DNA of 64,000 nt from Fragilaria crotonensis (lineage: Eukaryota > Bacillariophyta > Fragilariophyceae > Fragilariales > Fragilariaceae). Below the pieces are notes generated by a model. It was not told the origin of the DNA, searched no databases, and saw only the letters and a program-made list of their open reading frames with translations. The stretch spans positions 1-64,000 of the forward strand of contig JAKSYS010000282.1 in NCBI GenBank assembly GCA_022925895.1, in the 5' to 3' direction. Shown piece after piece: positions 12,241-23,250 of the stretch (position 1 is its first letter; each line of letters begins with the position of its first letter). The position numbers were made by a program, and so were the translations under genes.

Positions 12241-12636
12241 GGTTCCTGGTAATACCGATTCGTAGTTCCCGCAGGATGAGCATCCTCGGAGGTCGTCCAA
12301 TTCTCGGTTGTACGTCAGGTTGGTATGTAGGACTTGTGAAACGTACGTAGGGCTACCTAAAAATTGTACAGTACCTCGTAGATCCATGGAATCTGCGTAT
12401 GCAATCTTTTCGCCTAAAGATCTGGTAAACGACGGTTTTCAAGCTACCGTAGTGACGGCGGTTAATATGTTGTTCGGCACTTGGCACTTGGCACTCGTTT
12501 CGCCCTTTCATTTTTGCGGGTAGTCCCTTTTAGAGTGTTGTTAGTACAATTTTCCGGACTGCTCTCCAGACCTGCTCGAAAATCCATTTCATGCCCTTGG
12601 CGGAGGAGTGCATCAAAGCTGCGACGAGATACGACG
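12241..12636. other. Divergent spacer
   Basis: Upstream of the CRAL-TRIO gene (minus) and the Lys/Arg-rich gene (plus). Contains GGCACTTGGCACTTGGCACTCG around 12476-12497, a direct repeat of GGCACT(T/C)G. No other signal seen. Confidence 0.35.
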
Positions 12637-13050
12637 ATGGCAAGCCTTGGGTCTGATCATCCGGGAGAAAGGAAACCGGAAGAAGGTAAAATGGGGAGCA
12701 AGCAAAAAGAAGGCTCGAGTGATGACGAAAGTCGCAATGAGCGAGTGAAGCGACGGAAACGAAAGAAGAAACGGAAGCATGATCATAGCAGCGCAAGTGA
12801 CAGTGCTGATACGGACGAGGAGGATAGGAGGATCAAGAAGAGGCGGAAGAAGGACAAGAAGAAAGAAAAGAAGAGGAAAAGGCGGAAAGATAAAAACGCG
12901 AGGATGACAGCAGCAGTGACGAAGTCGGCGTTCGTCGGAGTGTTATTTCTGGAAAGAAAATTCAAATGCACATTGACAAAACAGATGACGATCTGGCCCA
13001 AGATAAAGCACGAAAAGAATTCTGCGATTTATGAACTCGTCTGTGTGAAG
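12637..13050 (+). CDS. Lys/Arg-rich nuclear-type protein, function unknown
   Basis: Start ATG 12637-12639 (MASLGSDHPGERKPEEG). The middle is a very basic, low-complexity segment alternating KRRKRKKKRK blocks with acidic SDSADTDEEDR, which looks like several nuclear localisation signals. After about 12895 the reading shifts by 1 nt to a well-formed stretch, DDSSSDEVGVRRSVISGKKI then QMHIDKTDDDLAQDKARKEF. A further 1-nt shift near 13020 gives the end RFMNSSV and a stop at 13048-13050. The unshifted frame instead runs on to 13089. The conserved-looking C-terminus suggests a small nuclear protein. No family is assigned. Confidence 0.5.
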
Positions 13051-13663
13051 GATCTCATGGATATCATGGATGCCATCAATTCGCTATGATTTCTTGCCTT
13101 CCAGTTCCATCTCTGTACGACTCATACAAAGCCTGATAGGCAAACTTGATTTCAGCCGTTCTGGTCTGTTGCTTTTGTTCTACTAATGCTATGGTCAAGA
13201 TACAACCTGGCACAGTATCGAATTCGGGGCATCTGCACCATGTGAATTTGAATTATTACGAAACCATTTTGAGTGGGATGTTGTAATGTAATGTAGCCTT
13301 GCATTTATTAACAGATCCGGGAAGTGTTTTACTACTCCTATTTACTAATCTATCGTGTCTTAAAGTCATAAGCATTCACCAGGATACCATTTGCCATTTT
13401 CAAGAGACGAAAATCGTCGGCGGGGTTCTGCTGCTGATTATGTTTATCGTACTCAGTACAGTAGTGAGTACCAGGTACTGTACCGATCGTTGGGAGCTCC
13501 AGGTGCCATTGTTCATTTACGTGTGGGAAGTCGAGTTAGCATTATATCCTTACTTTCATTTGCGGCTGCTCCTGCCACCTTGTAGTTTCATTTCACGGAA
13601 TCTGTTTTGTTTGATACTTGTCGCCAATTATCCCAGCGCTAAGGAAGGAACTTACAATTGATC
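13051..13663. other. Intergenic
   Basis: No supported gene. A GTACTCAGTACAGTAGTGAGTACCAGGTACTGTACC palindromic cluster spans about 13448-13484, shortly upstream of LST8. Confidence 0.4.
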
Positions 13664-14566
13664 ATGTCAGTAATTCTTGCAACCGGCGGATACGACCACA
13701 AGATTCGCTTTGGGACGCACCTCTGGGGTCTGTTCCAGAACACTGCGCTTTGCCGATTCCCAAGTCACGCGCTTACACATCACCCTGATCGGCAATTCCT
13801 TGCCGCAGCAGGTAATCCTCACATTCGTCTCTATGAAATTCACAATCCTGACCCAACAATGGAGAATCCAGTCTTGAGCTTGGAGGGGCATACTGCGTCT
13901 GTCACATCAATCGGATTTCAACGCGACGGCCGTTACATGTACTCTGGGAGTGAAGATGGCACTGTCGTTGTGGGACTTGCGGTCACGAAACTATTCTCGT
14001 TCATTCGATTGCAAAGGGCCAGTGAATTCGGTAGCGTTGCAGATCGAACGATCAAATCATTTCTGGCGACCAGAATGGCTACGTCAAGATTTGGGACTTG
14101 ACGAGCGGCAAATGCATCAACGAAGTCAAACCAGATACATGTATTCAAGCAGTTGATATCTCAGAAGATGAAAGTACACTCATTGCGGCTTCCAACCATG
14201 CCATGGTATACGTTTGGGATCCCAAATTGCGACCGATTTGCGCCCGTTGCGAAATTTCGAGCACACCCAGTGGGATCCTACTGTTGCATGCAAAATTCTC
14301 TCCCGATTCTCGCAGCCTTGTCACTACCTCGTCGGACAAGAGTGCGAAACTATGGGACACGACCACATGGGAATTAAAGTCGTGCCTGAGGGCACATACG
14401 AAATGGGTGTGGACGCGGCATTTGTGCCGACTCGAGTTATCTAATAACGGCCAGCTCGGATCGCACAGCGCGTCTCTGGAATCTCAGGACGGGTGAAGTC
14501 GTGCTTCAATACAACGGACATCCCCTAGCAGTGACGTGTGTGGCTCTCAACGATAGTTCCGTATAG
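13664..14566 (+). CDS. LST8: LST8/GbetaL, WD40 subunit of TOR kinase complexes
   Basis: LST8 binds the TOR kinase domain and stabilises TORC1/TORC2. The seven-bladed WD40 protein is recognisable along its length. Blades read [29 protein letters not shown] and [39 protein letters not shown] and [73 protein letters not shown]; and finally [11 protein letters not shown] with TAG at 14564-14566. Order and motifs match LST8 (human: ATAGYDHTIRFW, GICSRT...DSQVN, CVALND). ATG is 13664-13666. There are at least four frame changes (about 13705, 13775, 13970 and 14400-14470). For an essential, normally single-copy gene this points to sequence indels rather than a pseudogene. Confidence 0.88.
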
Positions 14567-14814
14567 AGATAAATCGTACCCAGTCTATTGTAAATTATAA
14601 TGTTAATTGCTACATCGAATTGGGAAAATTCTGAACGATCAAGGACCTCTTGAAATTGATTGAATCTTCTTGACAACACCACTGGCAGTATACTCGAGTA
14701 CGCGATGAACAGGATTGAAACAGCGCTTGACGATGAAGAAAGTGAACGTTGGAAGGTTTTGAGAGGGCGTCGAAGAACCCACAATCAAAGTCTTGCAGCA
14801 CCTTTCAATGCGGT

Positions 14815-15766
14815 TCAGTTTACTCTCTGGTCGACAGATGCCGGAATGATCAGTTGTTCATCGTGATGATAATCGCCGATGCCCGCCATACCCATGACAT
14901 TGCATCGCATCTTGAGAACCGTGCAGCCAACGGCTGTGCTAATGTCCACCCTCGCCCTCTCCAGGCCCTTTTCGTCAATAATGATGGTCTGCATGCCCTT
15001 CTTCACCAAGGATACCGCAACTCCAAGGGGTTCAAACGCGCGAGCTCTTGGTCAAGCTTCGTTCTGATAAAGTCAGTCAATGTTGTCTTCGTGGGATCCA
15101 GTTCTGACGACCACACGCGAATCAACTGCGGTGAAACGCGGTGTTGGGTAAGTTATAACGACTTGCACATCTTCCACTTTGGCACCGCGTGGCAAGGTTT
15201 TTCAGCCACAGGCTCATAACTCGAGGGTCTTGCAAATGAGTTGCATCCTTGGAGGCGATGACAATGCTTTTGCCCGCAGACCACGACTTTTGAGTCTTGT
15301 TCCGATAAAGCTCGAGGATGGCCAACTGGGCCCTGCCATTGACTTTGTCGAATTCGTAGTAGGAAGCGTCATCATTAAGAGTTGAAAAGAGAGGATCAAA
15401 GCTAAAATAGCGAGGCGGCGCGTTGAAATGAATTGCTTTCAGTTCCTCTCGAGTCGGGATCGGGAACGCCCAATTTGGCAGCACCGCGGGAGATCGGGAC
15501 CATTCCAATAGATTTCGTTGGAGTGCGTCATGCTGCCCCAAAACAAGAACGATTCGTTGCTTGGATTCGTCAACATCGAACACACTCGATGCGTTACCAC
15601 TCAATAGTAAGGCAGGGTTTGATGGTGTAAATGCGCCTTGCTCGAACGGTAGCAACGCTACACGAATTGCAAACCAACCAAACAGTGCGATTACTAGCAC
15701 CTTGCAGCAGTTCAGGTCTTGCCGCTCATCATTGTCTGGAGCATGTGGCCTTCTGGGCATGGTCAC
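14815..15766 (-). CDS. Single-pass membrane protein, function unknown
   Basis: Starts MTMPRRPHAPDNDERQD at 15766 and is followed by a hydrophobic segment CCKVLVIALFGWFAIRVALL (about residues 20-39), so a type II membrane anchor or signal anchor. The rest is soluble: RIVLVLGQHDALQRNLLEW, then RYFSFDPLFSTLNDDASYY and SAGKSIVIASKDATHLQDPR. After a frame change near 15125 it continues QLIRVWSSELDPTKTTLTDF and, after another near 15020, GVAVSLVKKGMQTIIIDEKG, ending with a stop at 14815. A joined product would be about 316 residues. I do not recognise the family. It converges with LST8 at about 250 bp. Confidence 0.55.
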
Positions 15767-16911
15767 ATTTACTCAGTGAAGACTATTCAAGTGAGTGGCA
15801 AGGTTTTGCAGACTGATTACAATTAGCGAATACGGATGAAGTAAGTCACAGAACAGTTGGGGACTCTTGGGGACATGCAAACACATGGTACATGTAAAAC
15901 ATGCATTGTTCGTGGTACATTGTAGTCGTACAACTTAAGTTACACGTTATTTCAGACCTTTCAGACTGGCGGCTGGTAGAAACAATCTTTTTGTTTAAAA
16001 CCGTCATTTGCCCAGACTTCCTGCGAAAAACTACGGTACAAGAGCAAGTACCGTGGAAAGCAACACAAAGCATAGACAGCAGAGACGGGAATTTCAAACC
16101 CAGCCCACCCAAACCCACGGCCCACCCAAACCCATTGGGTTAAGGGTGGGTTTTGGGTGAGCTCAGGATTTCATGGGTGGGTCTGGGTGGGCCGGCAAAT
16201 CATAGCAAAAAATGACAGTAGATGTTTGCTACCGGTAGTAGTAGAACCATGTACTCCAGGACTGGCTACTGGGTTTGGGTGGGTTTGGGTTGGTCTTGGT
16301 AGATCGTATGGGTTCTGGGTGGGTTTGGGCTGGTACTTCCGTGAGCGTAGCTTTACGTGGGTACCCATGGGTTTGATGTTTTCAGAAATTCCCGTCTCTG
16401 ATAGACAGTTTGCATACAAACATAAAAACAAAAAAACATACTCAAGTACAAACAACAAACCTGCGCCAGTGCCCCTTGAACTAAGCCACCGGTACCTAAT
16501 GTTTGTTTCCCATTCCTTGTACCTCATACTTCGGTTCAAGATTCATCCTTCGCATGCACGTGTATCCGCCTTGAATGCATGTATTAAGGTGTCTGCTTCT
16601 TTGACTGCAGTTGTGTGACTAGTTGAAACCTACAGTTGTGATGTTAACACTTTTGGAGTACGACTCGTACTGCTAGGTAATACACAGAATGTCAAACAAA
16701 GCTGGAGTACTAGTAGTAGAGGATCAGATTTCTCAGAGCGTACAGTTAGACGTTGTGAACGACTTGTGTCATGCATGGATAAAGTGTTAACCTAGAATCA
16801 CCCGAATGCCGAGAATTAACCGTCGTTTTCCAGACCATTCAGATGCAACATGTATGCTTCTGCAAATCAGTTCCATTGTCAAACGTAATGCTCCTGACGG
16901 AAAGTACTAGC
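15767..16911. repeat. Intergenic with G-rich GGGTTT/GGGTGG tracts
   Basis: At 16096-16160 the plus strand runs from C-rich (CCCACCCAAACCCA repeated) into G-rich (GGGTGGGTTTTGGGTG), forming an imperfect inverted repeat around CCCATTGGG. Further G-rich tracts lie at 16170-16195 (GGGTGGGTCTGGGTGGG) and 16267-16335 (GGGTTTGGGTGGGTTTGGG). Several runs of four or more G3 tracts could form quadruplexes. The rest of the spacer holds no supported gene. Confidence 0.55.
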
Positions 16912-18486
16912 CTATTCGAGTTGTTTCAAGCTTTTCTCGATGATTCCAAGGCACTCATCGATTGCACTCTCAGTAATTGTCAGGGGTGGCGCAAATCGAA
17001 TAATGTTCCCATGAGTCGGCTTGGCCAACAATCCATTTTCCATCATTTTAATGCAAAGTTCCATAGCCTTACCCGCGTCGCCATATCCTCCCTTTGGTTC
17101 ATTAATAACAATTGCATTCAAGAGACCGCGTCCGCGGACCTTCTCAATGACAGAATTATCCATCAAACGAGTAAGGCCAGCGCGCAACTGCTCTCCACGT
17201 TTCACAGCGTTGGCACTCAAGTTTTCATCCCTCAACACCTGAAGGGCAGCCATGGCGACCTTGCAGGCCAACGGATTTCCACCATACGTAGATCCGTGCT
17301 CGCCAGGGTTAAGCGTCATCATGACCTCGTCCGAGGCCAAGACCGCGGATACAGGCAAGACACCGCCCGAAAGAGCCTTGACAGTTGACGATTGACGCGT
17401 GAGTATTCGACAAAACATGCATTTGACACTTGAAACTGCAAACAACCTCGTTCACTGTCGTACCTTTCCAAGAACAACGATATCTGGTTTACAGTCATCA
17501 TGTTGAACAGCAAGTTCATAGCCAGTTCTTCCCAGACCAGTTTGGACTTCATCTGCAATCATCAGCACATTGTGTTTAACGCACAATTCCTTCACCTTAG
17601 CCAGATACCCATCCGTAGGCACCACAACACCTGCTTCGCCTTGAATCGGTTCAACCATGAACGCACAAATGTTCGGACCGTCTAGTTCGAAGGCCATTTC
17701 CAGACTACCCAAATCATTAAACGGCACATGCGCAAATCCGGGCATAAAGGGTCCGAATCCGCGAAAGGCAGTCGGGTCATTGGACGAGGAAATGGCCGCC
17801 AACGTGCGTCCCCAGAAATTGTGATTTGCGAACAAAACCTTGGCTTGGTTGCTGGGGATGCCCTTGACTTCATATCCCCATCGGCGGGCCAATTTGACAG
17901 CCGTCTCGCCACCCTCAACACCCGTGTTCATGGGTAAGACGCGGTCGTATCCAAAGTAGTTGGTGATGAATTCTGAGTAAGGACCCAACGCGTCGTTGTG
18001 GAAGGCGCGAGATGTCAAAGTTAACTTCTGAGCCTGCTCGATCAATGCTCCAATAATTTTTGGATGACAGTGACCCTGGTTGACAGCAGAATAGGCAGAA
18101 AGAAAATCGAAGTACGTGTTGCCATGAACGTCAGTAAGGTGTATTCCTACACAATAGGGCGAGGAAAGGGTAAGCCTAGAGTGATGATACCTCAATGTAC
18201 TGGATTACAATTGTATTGAATTGATGGCATCAAGTACTATGTACTCGTAGCAGTTGAATATCTCGCAGCCCCCCTCCGTGCCAAGTTACTTACCTTTTCC
18301 GCTAGCCAACACAACCGGGAGAGGATGGTAGTTATGGGCGCCATAACGATCTTCCAAATCAATGCATTTGGCCGCTTGGTCCGAGGCCTCGCTGGATGCA
18401 GCGACAGCAGTTGAAAGCGAACGCCGAGCAGCCACTGACACTACCGATGACGACTTCGACACTGATTTGGCGAGAAAGAGACTCAT
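16912..18486 (-). CDS. OAT: Ornithine aminotransferase, mitochondrial
   Basis: PLP-dependent enzyme (EC 2.6.1.13) interconverting ornithine plus 2-oxoglutarate with glutamate semialdehyde plus glutamate, linking the urea cycle to proline and glutamate metabolism. Three exons in one intact frame: 18294-18486, 17464-18146 and 16912-17376, giving 446 residues. Introns are 147 bp (phase 1, after GKG) and 87 bp (phase 0), both GT-AG. ATG at 18484-18486 begins [20 protein letters not shown] with RRSLSTAV, a typical mitochondrial presequence. Key motifs: [56 protein letters not shown] and DIVVLGK|ALSGG. The PLP lysine, about K292, is the last codon before intron 2. [14 protein letters not shown] and the C-terminal IRFAPPLTI are present. 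Divergent from fumarase, 926 bp away. Confidence 0.95.
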
Positions 18487-19412
18487 CTTAAGACAAAGTG
18501 GAAAATAAATGGTCGATCGTTCAAGTGATGAACTTCTGTTGAAATGCGGAAATACGGAAGCACAATTGTGGATGTACCGTGTGCATACCTGGTACACGAG
18601 CGTCGTTATTTGTGAACTGTGAACCGTTCGTGTTGTTGGAACACAAATCACATCACCGTGAAGTTGCCAAGTAATCGGAGTACCAGTACCGTGGCACTGC
18701 GGTACTGCGGTATGCATCAAAGAGACTGGCAGGAGATATTGCGAGTAGCAGATTTCCTACTACCGGTAGTATTGGTACAGTACCTGATATGCAACTAAAA
18801 ATGTCGTACTTGAGGACTGGAGTAATTTAGTTCATACTGTAACTGCGTGTTGGTCGATTGATACAATGGTACAGTACTTGTACATCGTATGCATATGATG
18901 CATACTACTACACCTGATACCTGGTAAAATGGTCACAATAGCTTCTCGTGTATCATTGCACTTGACGACACGAATCGTGAGTGTGACGTGTATCATACTC
19001 GGATTTCTACACTCTCTACTCTACGGTACTTGTACTTGTACTAGTACTAACTACTAATACTAATACATGTACCAGTATTCATAGTACTGGTATAGAGAAT
19101 ATGGGAGTATGGGTCTTCTGAAGCACGAGCACGCGAGAAGCGCAGGGAACGCCGAAGCCGCACCATGGGATTGAATTTCGTCAATGATACCAGGTACAGA
19201 CGAAAACGACCTTCGACACTGGAATACTGGCGTACTGTGGTACTGGAGTAGATGCGCAATTCTCGGAATGCACCCATGCAACTGCAAATATATATGCATA
19301 CAGAAGATACAGACTCACACTTTGCACTCGCGAGGGGTTTGGTAGTACAAGCGGAGTAACAATATGTTCATATCAGATTTTAGAAATAGGAAATTACAGG
19401 ATCTGCGGTGAA
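18487..19412. promoter_or_regulatory. Divergent OAT/fumarase spacer rich in GTAC palindromes
   Basis: Probable shared promoter region of two mitochondrial enzyme genes. GTAC-centred palindromes are dense at 18680-18800 (GGAGTACCAGTACCG, CTACCGGTAGTATTGGTACAGTACC), 18880-18900 and 19025-19095 (GGTACTTGTACTTGTACTAGTAC). Regulatory function is inferred from position. Confidence 0.35.
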
Positions 19413-20945
19413 ATGACGTCAATCAGGATGCTCTCCGCCGCACCAATCAGGATGCTCTCTGTAACTCGACCTGTTTCCCACCTTTCATGGCATACAATAC
19501 GTTCCATGTCGTCGCCTTCTGATATTGCTGCTGCCATCGCCGCTCTTCCGTCCCGCCTCGAATCCGACTCGTTTGGCAAGTTAACTATTGCTCCAGGATG
19601 TTTGTGGGGAGCACAAACGCAGCGATCGCTGGAAAATTTCCCCATTGGCGGTCCAGAATCGAAAATGCCTCTCCCCGTAGTCTACGGGATGGCCCTCGTT
19701 AAGAAGGCCTGCGCTTTGTATCACGCACAAATTGGTCAGATGGATTCAGCGATTGCGACTGCCATCGCCCAGGCCGCGACTGAAGTTTTGGACGGACTGC
19801 ACGATGCTCACTTCCCGCTGGTAACGTTTCAGACTGGTTCAGGAACGCAAACAAATATGAATGTCAACGAAGTACTTGCAAATCGCGCCATTATGATACT
19901 CGGAGGAACTTTGGGAAGCAAGGGTATGGTCCATCCAAACGATCACGTCAATAAAGGACAGTCCAGCAACGATTCATTCCCGACGGCAATGCATATTGCC
20001 TCCACCAAGGTTTTGGTGGAATGTACGATTCCTGGGCTCAAGACATTGCTGGTGTCGCTGGAACGAAAAGTGACAGAATTCGAGTCCATCATCAAAATTG
20101 GACGCACGCATTGTCAAGATGCGACGCCCCTCACCTTGGGACAAGAGTTTAGTGGATACGCCATGCAAGTCCGGTATGCAATTCAACGCATCGAAGCTGT
20201 CTTACCATGCCTCTATCGATTAGCTCTGGGAGGGACGGCGGTAGGCACGGGCCTTAACGCGGCACCTGGATACGACGTTGCCATTGCCGCTGCCATTGCC
20301 CAAGAAACTGGGCTCCCCTTTGTCACGGCACCCAATAAGTTTGAATCGCTGGCCGCACACGATTCCATAGTTGAAGCGTCGGGAGCACTCAACACTGTCG
20401 CCACTTCGCTCAACAAAATTGCAAATGACATTCGACTCCTCGGCTCCGGACCTCGCTGTGGTCTGGGAGAAATCAGTTTACCCGAGAATGAACCGGGCAG
20501 CTCCATCATGCCGGGAAAGGTCAATCCTACACAATGCGAAGCCATGACCATGGTTTGTGCTCAAGTCATGGGCAATCACGTGACCATTACCATTGGTGGG
20601 GCGCAAGGACACTTTGAACTCAACGTATTCAAACCCGTCATGGTGGCGAACTTGTTGCAATCTGCACGATTGGTGGGAGATGCGGCTGCATCATTCGCCG
20701 AACGATGCGTTGATGGGATTGTGGCCAATCATGAGCGCATTCATGATTTATTGCACGGGTCATTAATGCTCGTGACAGCACTAAACCCTCATATTGGATA
20801 CGACAAGGCGTCGGAGATCGCAAAGAATGCGCACAAGAAAGGATGCACTCTCAAAGAGAGTGCTATTGCCAGTGGTTACTTGACGGCTGAGCAATTCGAC
20901 GAATGGATTGTTCCAGAAGATATGATCGGACCACTCAAGGAGTGA
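19413..20945 (+). CDS. FUM: Fumarate hydratase, class II
   Basis: Catalyses fumarate plus water to malate in the TCA cycle. Intact, intron-free, 510 residues. Motifs in order: [59 protein letters not shown] (the fumarase B site), [20 protein letters not shown] and the superfamily signature [11 protein letters not shown] at residues 362-372. The first 31 residues ([20 protein letters not shown] and following) look like a mitochondrial presequence and contain an internal duplication of (S/P)IRMLS. A second ATG at residue 32 ([20 protein letters not shown]) would give a protein starting at the mature domain, so mitochondrial and cytosolic forms from alternative starts are possible (inference). 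Confidence 0.96.
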   Translation: MTSIRMLSAAPIRMLSVTRPVSHLSWHTIRSMSSPSDIAAAIAALPSRLESDSFGKLTIAPGCLWGAQTQRSLENFPIGGPESKMPLPVVYGMALVKKACALYHAQIGQMDSAIATAIAQAATEVLDGLHDAHFPLVTFQTGSGTQTNMNVNEVLANRAIMILGGTLGSKGMVHPNDHVNKGQSSNDSFPTAMHIASTKVLVECTIPGLKTLLVSLERKVTEFESIIKIGRTHCQDATPLTLGQEFSGYAMQVRYAIQRIEAVLPCLYRLALGGTAVGTGLNAAPGYDVAIAAAIAQETGLPFVTAPNKFESLAAHDSIVEASGALNTVATSLNKIANDIRLLGSGPRCGLGEISLPENEPGSSIMPGKVNPTQCEAMTMVCAQVMGNHVTITIGGAQGHFELNVFKPVMVANLLQSARLVGDAAASFAERCVDGIVANHERIHDLLHGSLMLVTALNPHIGYDKASEIAKNAHKKGCTLKESAIASGYLTAEQFDEWIVPEDMIGPLKE

Positions 20946-21166
20946 GTAGAAATAGGAGTAATAGTTATCATGGCCATGCATAACCTTTAGTTCTTTTCAA
21001 TCCGTCTGCATCTAATCGATGACGCTTTATGCAACTCAGCAAAACCATGTCTGATGCCTTTAAGAACCGATGCGATACCAAGGTTCGCCCTTGCTTCAAT
21101 ACATCATTAGAGACTTAAATCACTATCCTCCACTGTTGACGTACTGAAACGTTGCCGCTTGTACGC

Positions 21167-22246
21167 CTATGTTTCTTTTTCTGTCCGCTTCCGCCTCTTC
21201 GTTGACGAGATCTCGGTGACCCCATTTTCGCCTTTATCCCCTTTTCTGTCATCAATTTTTCGTTTCTTATCGTCTTCCTCGTTACCATTAGCTGCGTCCT
21301 CAGGTCCATGACGACTTGATCGCTTACTACTACTACCCTTGGAGGATCGAGTGGCATCGTCGGCGTCATTCGGTTTGGAAGGTGTAAAGGCAGACGGTAA
21401 ATTCTTCGAGTCGTCGCCGTCAACGTCAATGTTTCTCGACCGCCCCTCCTTTTCTATCACTTCTGACTCACTTCTTCGATTGACAACAATCATTTGCGTG
21501 GGCGACGTCGCCGCAGGCAAAGGAGCTTGTCGTGCACTTTGATGGACTCGAAAGCCAAACACGCGGGGGGATGTATGCCGAGTCGACGGGAAGGGGATCG
21601 GGCACCAAGTTACTGAAGGTCATGAGGAAGAGATGCGGAAAGGTCGTGCCGAATGAAGCACCATCGACCCCGGCACCGCCACCGGATCCGATATTTCCGT
21701 GGTGGTTGCCCCGAGATCGAACCGGAGGGGGGGGGTGGTAAACACATTGGCATTTGGGGCAGAAGATTTTGACAGTGTGAGCCCCAACCTCATCCTTGAT
21801 CCCCACTGGGAGCACAGGCTGTCCAGCACACTGAACCAGCGGACAAGTTCCAAACTCCTTGGCAGCATACTGTTTAGGAATAGCAAGCTGTCAGTCGCAG
21901 TCGGGGAGGTAAACCATGTTGTGTTCAAGACAATCCTCACCTTATTGTACATTGAGTCCAGGCCATGCGTGGTAATAATATATCTTGCGTGTATAAGACC
22001 ATATAGAGTGCATGCATTTTGCGTCAAGTGGCTGTCGTCAGAATCATCGGGTCCGATCCTGTCCAATATCAGATCCAAACAATCCGAAAAGTTGGAAACG
22101 CACGTTCTTAATCCGTACAAATTAAAACCATCCTCAATGTAGGATCTTTCAACTTCGCAGAACATTTCATGGCCTTTGAGACCACAGAACCATTGAATCC
22201 AGGGCTCGTCGTGCCCCGATGCCGAAGAGTCCTCATTAAACGCCAT
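21167..22246 (-). CDS. CKB: Casein kinase 2 regulatory subunit beta, with long basic tail
   Basis: CK2 beta dimerises through a zinc finger and tunes the CK2 holoenzyme. Exon 1 is 21941-22246 (102 codons): WIQWFCGLKGHEMFCEVERS, an acidic loop GPDDSDDSHLTQ, and LYGLIHARYIITTHGLDSMY. A 71-bp GT-AG intron (21870-21940, phase 0) follows. Exon 2 opens YAAKEFGTCPLVQCAGQPVL and has zinc ligands C111, C116, C139 and C142 (CPLVQC, CPKCQC). It then has a Gly/Ser-rich insertion before ASFGTTFPHLFLM, and VFGFRVHQ. A 1-nt frame change lies in the C run at about 21560. After the core a tail of roughly 120 residues runs acidic then Lys/Arg-rich (KRSSRHG, DDKKRKIDDRKGDKG, KRRKRTEKET), absent from animal CK2 beta and possibly nuclear-targeting. 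Confidence 0.9.
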
Positions 22247-23250
22247 TGTAGTCCTGAAGATGCAGTGGTGGACGCTGGTCCTTAGTAATCAGATGCTCCG
22301 TCAGTCCCTTGGGATGATAATCAACTTTGTGGTATACTTAATGGCTCAGAAGTGACTTCGTTTCGTACAACAACACAATTGGAGTTAGAATGCAGGAAAT
22401 GCGGTCAAAAGCAGCGACAGACTTGCGGATGGGACAGTTTCCTCAAAAAGGGTTTTAAATCGTTCTGAATTCTGGATAAATCAGCGTTTTCAGCCCTTTT
22501 TCAACAATCCGACAATCGCCACCCATTGGCATTCCCTTGATTATTCCTTCCGAAATGCTTCACCTCAGACGTCAATCGCCATGATTAGGATATAACTTAC
22601 CTGAAACAAGGGAGTGGGGTGAAACGTTGGGCAACGAATAGTGGACACGAAGACGGCAACGAGATGCTCGCCTGCGACGCACGGCACCTTCGCCACTGCT
22701 TGACACTGGAAGGTGCTGAGCCCGATGACAGCGGATATATAAATCCGGGTATCTTTAGACTCTCGACTCTCGACAGTCGCGCTGTCGCATACATAAACCG
22801 CGGAATGGGTACAAGTACTCGAGTACCCGTGCATGACTCTGCTCAGTACTGCACAATAGGTACTGGTGTACTGAATGCGTTCTGACCGTGCTTACTTGTC
22901 TTCAGAAATCCACGCCCACCATCTTCGTGTTTCGCTCTTGGCTGATTCCCGAAGGCCAGTATGCATACACACAAATGAACATGAGCGCAAGGCACAGGTG
23001 GAGCTGATCTTGTCAGTCGGCGAGCATGTGGCTCCTAGAGGGCAGTGACAAGTCTCCCGATCGCCGGCGGAAGTTGTGGTTGGATCACATAGCCATGAAT
23101 CGTGGAAAGCTCGTGGCTTCCGGTAGTACGATTTTGAACTCAAGAACGATACGCAACAACTTTCGCATCTTTCAATTCGGAAACATTACTTCTTCTACTT
23201 TTGACATGATGTTCCGCCATGTAATCGCAACACATATTTAAAGGCGTAGC
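22247..23250. other. Intergenic, no gene seen
   Basis: Between the CK2 beta start and the 3' end of the metzincin gene. CGAGTACTCGAGTACCCG-like palindromes occur near 22809-22830. Short open frames do not resemble proteins. Confidence 0.45.

Noticed and set aside
12783-13001. Minus-strand hydrophobic frame rich in Phe, Leu and Ser
   Set aside because: Complement of the Lys/Arg-rich low-complexity coding stretch, so the hydrophobicity is an artefact.
13664-14566. LST8 considered as a pseudogene because of frame changes
   Set aside because: All blades and the expected start and stop are preserved with no premature decay between breaks, and the same type of indel affects many conserved genes here.
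18660-19100. Repeated GTACT motifs considered as a CRISPR-like array
   Set aside because: Units are 4-10 bp, irregularly spaced, with no constant repeat/spacer pattern, and the genome is eukaryotic.
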